64,000 nucleotides of DNA from the NCBI GenBank assembly GCA_030427585.1, contig JAUIBW010000020.1:23839-87838 (forward strand). The letters run 5' to 3'. The notes below the pieces were generated by a model that was not told the DNA's origin, did not search any database, and saw only the letters and a program-made list of their open reading frames with translations. The stretch comes from Bacteroidia bacterium (GTDB lineage Bacteria; Bacteroidota; Bacteroidia; Flavobacteriales; Flavobacteriaceae). Below, piece after piece: positions 54,628 to 62,293 of the stretch (positions within the stretch are counted from its first letter, which is position 1; each line of letters begins with the position of its first letter). A program made the position numbers and the translations under genes.

Positions 54628-56484
54628 ATGCGATCAGTCAGATTTATTCTTTTAAGAAGCATAGTACTTCTTTACACAAGTATTATGTTCTCGCAGGAAA
54701 CAGATTCCTATACTATAAAAGAACACTACACAAAACAAGAAGTTGATATTGTAATGAGAGATGGTGTTAAACTTCACACCACTATTTATTCACCAAAAGA
54801 TACTTCAAAAAAATATCCGATTTTAATGCAGCGAACTCCGTATAGTTCGAGACCATATGGTAAAGATGAATTTAGATCTAAAATAGGTCCAAACGAATTT
54901 TTAATGAAAGAAGGTAATATTATTGTCTATCAAGATGTGCGTGGACGCTGGATGAGTGAAGGAGTTTATGACAATATGAGAGCCTATATCCCTGATAAAA
55001 AAGGAAAACAATTTGATGAAGCCAGTGATACCTATGATACGATAGACTGGCTGGTAAAGAATGTACCGAATACTAATAAAAAAGTAGGAATATGGGGAAT
55101 CTCATATCCTGGTTTCTATGCAACGTATTCTTTGTTAGATGCACACCCGGCTTTAAAAGCGGTATCTCCGCAAGCATGTATTGGTGATTTCTTTTTTGAT
55201 GATTTTCATCATAATGGTGCCTATCTGTTAAGCTATTGGAGAGCTACAGCAGTTTTTGGATACGAAAAAACAAAACCTACCACAGAGAGCTGGTATACTT
55301 TTCCAGAATTGAAAAGTAAAGATCAATATCAATTCTTTCTGGATGCGGGGCCTTTAAGTAATTTAGACCAGTATTATAAAGAAGACAATGTATTTTGGAC
55401 ACAATTAAAAGAACACCCTAATTATGATGAATTCTGGCAAAAAAGAGGGATAATTCAACACTTAAAAAACCAAACGATCAAACCGGCAGTAATGACTGTA
55501 GGAGGCTTATTTGATGCCGAAGATTTATATGGCCCTTTCGAGACTTATTCAACTATCGAAAAGAAAAGTGATACTTATAATATTATGGTTTTTGGACCAT
55601 GGAGTCATGGAGATTGGGCAAGAACCAACAAGCGCCAAGCTATTGGTAACGTATATTTTGGAGATGACCTATCTTTAAATTTTCAAAAAAATGTAGAAAC
55701 CCCCTTTTTTAATCACTTCCTAAAAGGAGATGCAGATGGAAAAACCGGGCTACCAGAAATTCAGATTTTTGATACCGGAAAAAAAGAGTGGAATTCTTAT
55801 GAAAGCTGGCCTCCTGCAAATATAGAGAAAAAGACATTCTACCTTTCTGCCAATGAGGAGTTATCTGGTAAAAGTGGAGCAGGGGTTTCAGAATTCTTAA
55901 GTGATCCTAAAAAACCCGTTCCTTATTCCGAAGATGTTAAAATGGTATTTACACCAAGAAAATATATGACAGATGATCAACGATTTGCAGCGCGTCGTCC
56001 TGATGTATTAGTTTTTGAAACCCCTGTTCTTACAGAGGATATGACATTATCGGGAGAAGTATTGGCAAAGCTAAAAGTGGCTACGACAGGTACAGATGCA
56101 GACTGGGTAGTAAAATTGATAGATGTATACCCTAATGATGCCGAAGATACAGAAGAAACACAGCAATATTTAAAAATGGCCAATTATCATATGATGGTTC
56201 GTAGTGAAGTGATGAGAGGACGTTTTCGAAATGATTTTAGTAAACCCGAACCTTTTGTTCCTAATCAAAAAACAGATGTAAATATAAAACTGCAGGATAT
56301 ACACCATACATTTAAAAAAGGACATAAAATACAGGTTCAGGTGCAGAGTACCTGGTTTCCTTTAATCGATTTAAATCCACAAACATATGTTCCTAATATC
56401 TTTAAGGCAGCGGCTTCTGATTTTACTAAGCAAATGCATAAAGTATATCATGATTCTGAAATAGAAGTTATGATTTTAAAATAA
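54628..56484 (+). CDS. Secreted CocE/NonD-family hydrolase (X-Pro dipeptidyl-peptidase S15 type)
   Basis: A 618-residue alpha/beta-hydrolase with a signal peptide (ending in TSIMFSQE). Nucleophile S159 lies in GISYPG; the N-terminal domain (VDIVMRDGVKLHTTIYSPKD) and the C-terminal beta-sandwich (VLVFETPVLTEDMTLSGEV, and HKIQVQVQSTWFP) are those of the PepX/CocE group, which includes alpha-amino-acid ester hydrolases and X-Pro peptidases. Substrate unknown. The DUF885 gene follows 28 bases later, so both are likely co-transcribed secreted peptide- or ester-degrading enzymes. Confidence 0.9.
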   Translation: MRSVRFILLRSIVLLYTSIMFSQETDSYTIKEHYTKQEVDIVMRDGVKLHTTIYSPKDTSKKYPILMQRTPYSSRPYGKDEFRSKIGPNEFLMKEGNIIVYQDVRGRWMSEGVYDNMRAYIPDKKGKQFDEASDTYDTIDWLVKNVPNTNKKVGIWGISYPGFYATYSLLDAHPALKAVSPQACIGDFFFDDFHHNGAYLLSYWRATAVFGYEKTKPTTESWYTFPELKSKDQYQFFLDAGPLSNLDQYYKEDNVFWTQLKEHPNYDEFWQKRGIIQHLKNQTIKPAVMTVGGLFDAEDLYGPFETYSTIEKKSDTYNIMVFGPWSHGDWARTNKRQAIGNVYFGDDLSLNFQKNVETPFFNHFLKGDADGKTGLPEIQIFDTGKKEWNSYESWPPANIEKKTFYLSANEELSGKSGAGVSEFLSDPKKPVPYSEDVKMVFTPRKYMTDDQRFAARRPDVLVFETPVLTEDMTLSGEVLAKLKVATTGTDADWVVKLIDVYPNDAEDTEETQQYLKMANYHMMVRSEVMRGRFRNDFSKPEPFVPNQKTDVNIKLQDIHHTFKKGHKIQVQVQSTWFPLIDLNPQTYVPNIFKAAASDFTKQMHKVYHDSEIEVMILK

Positions 56485-56512
56485 CCAATTAACCCTAATA
56501 TAGTATACTATC

Positions 56513-58384
56513 ATGACCAAAGTAAAAATCAGTGTATTGTTATTTTCTTCAGTTCTGGCATTAACCGGCTGTAAACAAGAGGTAAAAGATCCAGAACAGG
56601 ATGCTGTTTCTCACGAAGAGATCATCAAAGAGCAATCAAAAAAACTAAACGATTGGTTCGAAGTACAGTTTCAGCAAGAAATTGACAAATCACCAATGAT
56701 GCAAACGTATTTAGGAATTAAAACAGACGATTATGGTAAATGGGATGATATCTCATCTAAACAGGAAGCAGAAGATTTAGAAAGAGCTAAAGAACGCCTT
56801 GCCTATTTAAAAGATTCTGTAGATGTATCTCAATTAAATGATGCAACTGCTCTAAGTTATAAATTGATGAAACAAGATCTCGAAAATGAGATTGCAGATT
56901 TTCAATATAGGTTTTATAACTATCCGGTTAATCAGATGTCGGGAATGCAATCTAATATTCCTGCCTTTCTTATCAATATGCATAGGATAAAGGATAAAAG
57001 TGATGCAGAAGCTTATATTTCAAGACTAAATGGTATCAATGAAATGTTTACTCAAGCAGTAGAAAATATAAAGATCAGAGAAAAGAATGGTATCCTTCCT
57101 CCTAAGTTTGTATTTGCCAAAGTTCTTGATGATTGCCGTAATATTATTGTAGGGCAACCCTTTGATAAATCTAATCAGGAAAGTACGTTATTAGCGGATT
57201 TTAAAAGTAAAATCTCGACACTTAAATTATCTGATAAAGAACAGAGTGAATTAGTGTCTAAAGCAGAAAAAAGACTTGTAGAAAGTGTAAAACCAGCGTA
57301 TGATAACCTTATTAAATTATTAGAAGGGCAACAACAAAGAGCTACTACAGATGATGGCTGCTGGAAATTCCCTAAAGGAGCTGCGTTTTATGATAACGCA
57401 CTACAACGTACGACCACTACTGCGATGACCGCAGACCAGATTCACGAGCTAGGATTAAAAGAAGTAGACCGTATTCATAATGAGATGCGGGATATTATGA
57501 AGCAAGTTAAATATGAAGGGACATTACAGGATTTTTTCAAGTATATGAAAGAAGATAAAAAGTTCTATTTTGCAAATACTGAAGAAGGAAAAGCAGCATA
57601 CCTTAAACAAGCGGTCGGGCTAATCGATACGATGAAATCCAAACTGGATGAACTTTTTATTACCAAACCCAAAGCAGATATAATTGTAAAAGCAGTAGAG
57701 CCTTTTAGAGAAAAAAGTGCAGGAAAAGCCTTCTATCAAAGCGGAACTCCCGATGGATCAAGACCAGGAACATATTATGCCAATTTATATGATATGACAG
57801 CAATGCCCATCTATCAGATGGAAGCTTTGGCATATCACGAAGGTATCCCCGGGCATCATATGCAAAGATCTATTGCCCAGGAACTACAGGATGTCCCAAA
57901 ATTTAGAAAATTTGGCGGATATACTGCATATACCGAAGGTTGGGGGTTATATACAGAGCTATTACCAAAAGAAATAGGAATGTACAGTGATCCGTATTCA
58001 GATTTTGGCAGACTGGCAATGGAACTCTGGAGAGCTTGCCGATTGGTGGTAGATACAGGGATTCATAGCAAAAAATGGAGTAGGGAAGAAGGGATTAAGT
58101 ATTATGTAGATAATACCCCTAATGCAGAAAGTGATGCTATAAAAATGGTAGAACGTCATATTGTTATGCCAGGCCAGGCGACAGCCTATAAAATAGGAAT
58201 GATTAAGATTCTTGAGCTACGCGAAAATGCAAGAAAAACTCTCGGAGATGCATTTGATATCAGAGAGTTTCATGATGTGGTATTAACTAATGGGGCTGTA
58301 CCCCTTACAATACTAGAAGAATTAGTAGGAGAATGGGTAGCTGGTAAAAGCGCAGATACTACTGAAGAAGAAGTAGGGTCTTAG
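56513..58384 (+). CDS. DUF885-family zinc metallo-hydrolase lipoprotein
   Basis: A 623-residue lipoprotein (C20 in LALTGCKQEV). The zinc motif H442-E443-GIPG-H448-H449 (YHEGIPGHHMQRS) is the hallmark of DUF885, a gluzincin-like family of predicted carboxypeptidases; AYTEGWGLYTELL supplies the third ligand. Length is normal. It lies 28 bases after the CocE gene and is followed by a palindromic repeat at 58414. Confidence 0.88.
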   Translation: MTKVKISVLLFSSVLALTGCKQEVKDPEQDAVSHEEIIKEQSKKLNDWFEVQFQQEIDKSPMMQTYLGIKTDDYGKWDDISSKQEAEDLERAKERLAYLKDSVDVSQLNDATALSYKLMKQDLENEIADFQYRFYNYPVNQMSGMQSNIPAFLINMHRIKDKSDAEAYISRLNGINEMFTQAVENIKIREKNGILPPKFVFAKVLDDCRNIIVGQPFDKSNQESTLLADFKSKISTLKLSDKEQSELVSKAEKRLVESVKPAYDNLIKLLEGQQQRATTDDGCWKFPKGAAFYDNALQRTTTTAMTADQIHELGLKEVDRIHNEMRDIMKQVKYEGTLQDFFKYMKEDKKFYFANTEEGKAAYLKQAVGLIDTMKSKLDELFITKPKADIIVKAVEPFREKSAGKAFYQSGTPDGSRPGTYYANLYDMTAMPIYQMEALAYHEGIPGHHMQRSIAQELQDVPKFRKFGGYTAYTEGWGLYTELLPKEIGMYSDPYSDFGRLAMELWRACRLVVDTGIHSKKWSREEGIKYYVDNTPNAESDAIKMVERHIVMPGQATAYKIGMIKILELRENARKTLGDAFDIREFHDVVLTNGAVPLTILEELVGEWVAGKSADTTEEEVGS

Positions 58385-58413
58385 TACTTCAATTTATATT
58401 TTATAATAATCCA

Positions 58414-58444
58414 GATCTCACAGGTTTTTAAAACCTGTGAGATC
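58414..58444. repeat. Palindromic repeat copy 3 (terminator-like)
   Basis: Perfect arms GATCTCACAGGTTTT / AAAACCTGTGAGATC around one T, between the convergent DUF885 and Cys-rich lipoprotein genes. It keeps the AGGTTTTTAAAACCT core of copies 1 and 2 but has different outer arms, with both arms changed in a matching way. Confidence 0.75.
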
Positions 58445-58464
58445 ATGTAATCAGAAAATTCTAA

Positions 58465-59244
58465 TTAACAACATAAAAACCCTTTACAAACTTTCTGGGT
58501 CTCTTCATCCCAACAATCACATGAGTGAATTATACAACAGGCAGCTTCTATAAAACAAGCCATTCGAAGATCTTCATGAAAATATAGATCTGCACTACGT
58601 ATACATTGACGATATCTCTCTTGATCAGATTCCAGCAAAATGCAGGAGTCCATTCTTTTATCACCTAATACCATTGCTCTAGTATAGCATTCTTCATAGT
58701 TTTTTATACAATCTGCACACTGATCTTCAACATTTTGTTGATCTGCTTCAATAGCATAATCAAAGCATGGGTAATCACTTCTTTTTAGAAGTTGATTTTT
58801 AAGAGGATTGGTGTTATCACCTACCAAAAAAGTCATATTAAATTTTTGTAATGAGCGCAACGTAATTTCTATAAGTGTATTTTCATCCTGTTGACTTATA
58901 CCATATTTTTTTTCTAATTGGGTTTTGATATCCAATATGTTGTCCAGATATATATGGTAAGCATCTAAGTTCTCATAACCAAGAGCTCTGGCGAGTTCAT
59001 CTTTTTCCTCATCAGAAAGATTTTCAATATTTTTATGAAGTTCAAAAGCCTTTTTGGGATTTACAATATTGTTCGTAGCCTTAATTCTTTTCTCTAAGTA
59101 TTCAGAGTACAATGGATCTTTTTCTAGTTGGGTAATATCTGTTAGTGTTGAGTTTGGTATTGTTGCAGAAGGGTCATCGCTACACGAACAAAAAATAAAA
59201 ACAATAATAAAAAATCCAGGAAGTGCGTTTTTAAGAGTTTTCAT
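58465..59244 (-). CDS. Lipoprotein with Cys-rich C-terminal domain
   Basis: A 259-residue lipoprotein; C21, followed by SDD, is the likely lipid-anchored residue (FIFCSCSDDP), and SDD resembles a surface-export signal. Residues about 25-155 are helical and acidic. The last 100 residues hold 14 cysteines, ending in ACCIIHSCDCWDEET, then KGFLCC, so up to seven disulfides are possible. No family is recognised. It lies between the secreted hydrolases and the exporter genes but shares no clear operon. Confidence 0.65.
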   Translation of the reverse strand: MKTLKNALPGFFIIVFIFCSCSDDPSATIPNSTLTDITQLEKDPLYSEYLEKRIKATNNIVNPKKAFELHKNIENLSDEEKDELARALGYENLDAYHIYLDNILDIKTQLEKKYGISQQDENTLIEITLRSLQKFNMTFLVGDNTNPLKNQLLKRSDYPCFDYAIEADQQNVEDQCADCIKNYEECYTRAMVLGDKRMDSCILLESDQERYRQCIRSADLYFHEDLRMACFIEAACCIIHSCDCWDEETQKVCKGFLCC

Positions 59245-59472
59245 GATTTATATTTTAATTGATTAGTTTTTTATAAAATTTAGTTTCATGGGCAATATTA
59301 ATCAAGGGCTTTAGGTAAAATGCACCACTCAATGGAGTGATACCTGTTTTATGAAAAATTAAGAAGCAATACATCAAAAAATCATAGAATTTTCAAATTG
59401 TGAATATCTATTATGGGGATTCCTAGTTGGCGTTTTTTTAAAAATATATATTTGCCATCCTAAAAAAAAGAT

Positions 59473-59991
59473 ATGAGCGCAACCTGGTATGAATGTAAAG
59501 TAAAGTATAGAAAAATAGATGAATCTGGAGTACAGAAAGTTACTACAGAACCTTATCTGGTAGATGCTTTATCCTATACAGAGGCTGAAACCCGAATTAA
59601 CGAAGAAATGTCGGCATATATTAGTGAAGAATTTAAAATCACCAATATTAAGATTGCGAATTTTGCAGAAATCCATCCTTTTGAGAATTCTGATCGATGG
59701 TTTAAGTCAAAAGTAGCCCTGGTTTCTTATGATGAAGAAAGTGGTAAAGAAAGAAAGTCGAGTATGTACCTGTTGGTACAGGCTAATGATGTAAAAGAAG
59801 CGTATGATAATACCATTAGTGTGATGAAGGATTCTGTTAGTGATTATACAGTACCTGCAATTTCAGAATCTCCGATTATGGATGTTTTTCCTTATTTCTC
59901 AGGCGAAGAAGAGCAATTTGAGAAAACTAAACCGATAGCAGTAGCAAGTTCTTCTCAGGAAGAAATACCAGAAGAGGTAGAAGATATATAA
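59473..59991 (+). CDS. DUF4494 domain protein
   Basis: A 172-residue protein that matches DUF4494 from the first residues (MSATWYECKVKYRKIDESG, LVDALSYTEAETRINEEM, DRWFKSKVALVSYDEESGK, ESPIMDVFPY). The family is widespread in Bacteroidota and uncharacterised. No signal peptide or membrane helix, so cytoplasmic. The C-terminal 20 residues are acidic. Confidence 0.85.
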   Translation: MSATWYECKVKYRKIDESGVQKVTTEPYLVDALSYTEAETRINEEMSAYISEEFKITNIKIANFAEIHPFENSDRWFKSKVALVSYDEESGKERKSSMYLLVQANDVKEAYDNTISVMKDSVSDYTVPAISESPIMDVFPYFSGEEEQFEKTKPIAVASSSQEEIPEEVEDI

Positions 59992-60037
59992 TTTACCTCA
60001 CTAGCTTCTGAAACTTTTTATTTTCTGCTGCTTTTTA

Positions 60038-60108
60038 TGTCAAACTGAGCCTGTCGAAGTTCATAAACCCTTGATTTTTAATTGGATTTCGACAGGCTCA
60101 ATCTGACA
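60038..60108. repeat. REP-like inverted repeat
   Basis: Arms of 21 bases (60038-60058 containing TGAGCCTGTCGAA; 60088-60108 containing TTCGACAGGCTCA) match at 19 of 21 positions with a 29-base loop. The GAGCCTGTCGAA core is common in dispersed repeats of many bacteria. Confidence 0.65.
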
Positions 60109-60147
60109 TTGCAAATAACTTTCAGAAGAAAAAAACCTTTTTGCTTT

Positions 60148-60310
60148 ATACCAATTCTGATTTGAAAATACTCAAATAAAAAGCAGTTATTTTTTGATTA
60201 GGCGAAAAAAGAAAAATCAAGCATAGCCTTAGCTACGGTTTAGTTTTATTTTGAAGCATAAGTGAAAAAGGGCAAGTTTTAGTGGGTAAATTTAAGGCGG
60301 AAATGGTATT
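60148..60310. mobile_element. MITE-like element, copy 3
   Basis: A 163-bp stretch with ATACCAATTCTGATTTGAAA at the left and GTAAATTTAAGGCGGAAATG, then GTAT at the right. The interior (AGCATAGCCTTAGCTACGGT, then TTTATTTTGAA) is the reverse complement of the interior of copy 1. Confidence 0.65.
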
Positions 60311-60488
60311 ATATATTATAATCCATAAAATCAATAGCTTATGATCTATCTTTCTATGGCATAACATAGTTTTCAGATAGTTGTGAGTTTATCGAAGGGC
60401 TCAGGGTGACTGGTTTTATAAAATCCTAAACTTATATCGAGTTTCAGGTTAAAGCGTTAGAGAACCTATTTAACATAGAAACTCACGT

Positions 60489-61781
60489 TTACTTATCCAT
60501 CAATGTTCTAAACTGATAAAAGAAACGCTCTATAAGTCGAAGATCTTCGGTTACAATTTCTACAACACCTCTCATTTCCTGCTTAAAAGGAATTTCCTTA
60601 CCATATGTGGTAATTAGTTTTTCGGGTAGTTCAACATCAATAAGGTATAATCCCTCTTTATTGGGTAACAAGGATATGTGTTTTACTTTACCTTTCAGCG
60701 TTCCGAATTCATCATCAGGGAAGTTTTCTAACCTAATATTAGCCGTTTGTCCGACCTTTATTTTTCCTGAATTTTGAGAAGGAGCTTTGATCTTTGCCAG
60801 GTAAGAAGAATATGCCGAGGGGATAATAATAAAAACAAGATCCCCCAGGGCCACGGTTTGGTTTTCTGTCCAAAAATTAAGGAAAGAAACACGGCCTTCG
60901 ATATCAGATTTAAGCACATATTGTAACTCCCAGTCTTTAATACTTTTCTTTAGCTGTCCGAAGGATTGTAACACCTTTTTAAACAGGTTAATTTCTTCTT
61001 TTCTTTTATTGATCTCTGTGCCCTTAGATGTTTTGGTAGCGTTACTGATACTCTCGTTAATCTGAGATAGCTGTACATCATTGTTTTCATAATTACGTTT
61101 GGTTCTCAGGTAATCAAGTTCTTTGCTTTCGTACTCTTGTGCAGAGATCACTCCTTTTTCGAACAGGTTTTTTTGACGCTGAAGCTCTTTGCGTTTAAAT
61201 TCCAGTTCGGTTTTACCCAGTCTTTTTTGAGCTTTTAGGCTTTCTAAACGCCTGTAGAGTTCTGATAAGGAGGTTTGATTTGCTATGGCTTCATTAGAAA
61301 AAGGTTGTAATTCTTTATTCAGGATATACTCAGAATAACTGTTTTCGAACAAAGCAAAGCTGGTTTCGATATCTCCCAGGAATAAGACCGGTAACTCATC
61401 GATAGGAAATGTAAATGATTTGGTATTTACTTTAATAGTATCCACAATAGATTTAAGCAAAAACACATCTTTATAATTCGCACTGCTTTCTAATATTGCC
61501 AGAGGAGTATTTTTGGGTACGATTTGGTTGTCTTTAACGAATAGAGATTCTATGGTACCACTGGTTTTGGCATATTCTTTTTGCGGTGGTATTCTAGTAG
61601 TGATAATCGCTTCTGCAGGTATTACATCGGGATATTTAACCAGCCAGGAAAGAAATAATAATAATAGGACTAATGACAAGATCAAAAGATTTCCCCATCG
61701 TATCATCCAATGCGGAACCCGGGTTAGGATTTCCTGTACTTCTTCACTACGTAATTGTATGTCGTCTAAAGTGTCTGGCAT
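60489..61781 (-). CDS. HlyD-family membrane-fusion (periplasmic adaptor) protein
   Basis: A 430-residue adaptor of type I secretion or peptide ABC exporters. A short cytoplasmic N-terminus precedes one membrane helix (about 30-48, NLLILSLVLLLLFLSWLV), then a lipoyl/barrel-sandwich half (AEAIITTRIPPQKEYAKTSG, TIESLFVKD), a coiled coil (about 170-290) and a C-terminal beta-barrel (KVGQTANIRLENFPDD). It follows the ABC exporter gene on the same strand after 512 bases of repeats. The two probably form one export system, with an outer-membrane partner not in the window. Confidence 0.85.
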   Translation of the reverse strand: MPDTLDDIQLRSEEVQEILTRVPHWMIRWGNLLILSLVLLLLFLSWLVKYPDVIPAEAIITTRIPPQKEYAKTSGTIESLFVKDNQIVPKNTPLAILESSANYKDVFLLKSIVDTIKVNTKSFTFPIDELPVLFLGDIETSFALFENSYSEYILNKELQPFSNEAIANQTSLSELYRRLESLKAQKRLGKTELEFKRKELQRQKNLFEKGVISAQEYESKELDYLRTKRNYENNDVQLSQINESISNATKTSKGTEINKRKEEINLFKKVLQSFGQLKKSIKDWELQYVLKSDIEGRVSFLNFWTENQTVALGDLVFIIIPSAYSSYLAKIKAPSQNSGKIKVGQTANIRLENFPDDEFGTLKGKVKHISLLPNKEGLYLIDVELPEKLITTYGKEIPFKQEMRGVVEIVTEDLRLIERFFYQFRTLMDK

Positions 61782-62293
61782 AATGTTTAATTATGTATTG
61801 CGATTTTTTTTAATTTAATGTTATTTGTCATTTCAGCCCTTCGGTCTAGCTCAGGATAAATAAAGGCTGGGATTCATTTTTTGCACCGTACTAAATCAAG
61901 TGGATTCCGGCCTACGCCGGAATGACAAACCAACTCATTTCTATAACATTTAAATTTTGTCAAGTACGATACAGTTTTTATATAATTTAATACATATAAC
62001 CCGTTGTGTATTTAATATTTTTTAATTCAAAATTCGTCAATTCGAGTGCTTCGACCAACGGAAGAAGTGTATCGAGAATAGAATTTTGAATTAAAAAAGC
62101 TATTCTCGATACATTTTTTCTTCATGTCATCTCGAGCGTAGTCGAGAGGACATTCCGAAAAACCACTCGAATTGACGCTTTTTCGATAGTTAATTTCAAA
62201 ATATGCAACGGATACATAATAATGCAAATTCATAACTTTTGGTTTGAACAACATTTTCTTTTTTCATCTAATTCGTAATTCTTAATTCAACTA
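61782..62293. other. Repeat-rich gap between ABC exporter and hlyD
   Basis: 512 bases between two genes of one export system. It contains a GC-rich hairpin (ATTCCGGC / GCCGGAAT at 61904-61923) and a nested set of perfect inverted repeats at 62021-62177. The minus-strand frame at 62027-62254 runs through these repeats and is not a gene. No GG-leader peptide was found here. Confidence 0.6.
62021..62177. repeat. Nested and overlapping inverted repeats
   Basis: Four pairings are perfect or nearly so: 62021-62035 with 62081-62095 (15 bp), 62035-62048 with 62164-62177 (14 bp), 62068-62081 with 62100-62113 (14 bp), and a hairpin at 62125-62152 (TGTC, CTCGA arms). The first crosses the second, so alternative folds exclude each other. 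On the minus strand it lies in the leader of hlyD. Confidence 0.7.

Larger units (their letters stand above)
59992..60488. other. Repeat-rich intergenic region DUF4494-hlyD
   Basis: 497 bases with no convincing frame. It holds an imperfect inverted repeat (60038-60108), MITE-like copy 3 (60148-60310) and a single repeat arm at 60391-60410 (ATCGAAGGGCTCAGGGTGAC), which resembles half of the first repeat. Confidence 0.6.

Noticed and set aside
62027..62254. 75-codon frame on the minus strand between the ABC exporter and hlyD
   Set aside because: It runs through the nested inverted repeats and has no protein-like pattern, so it is a by-product of the repeats.
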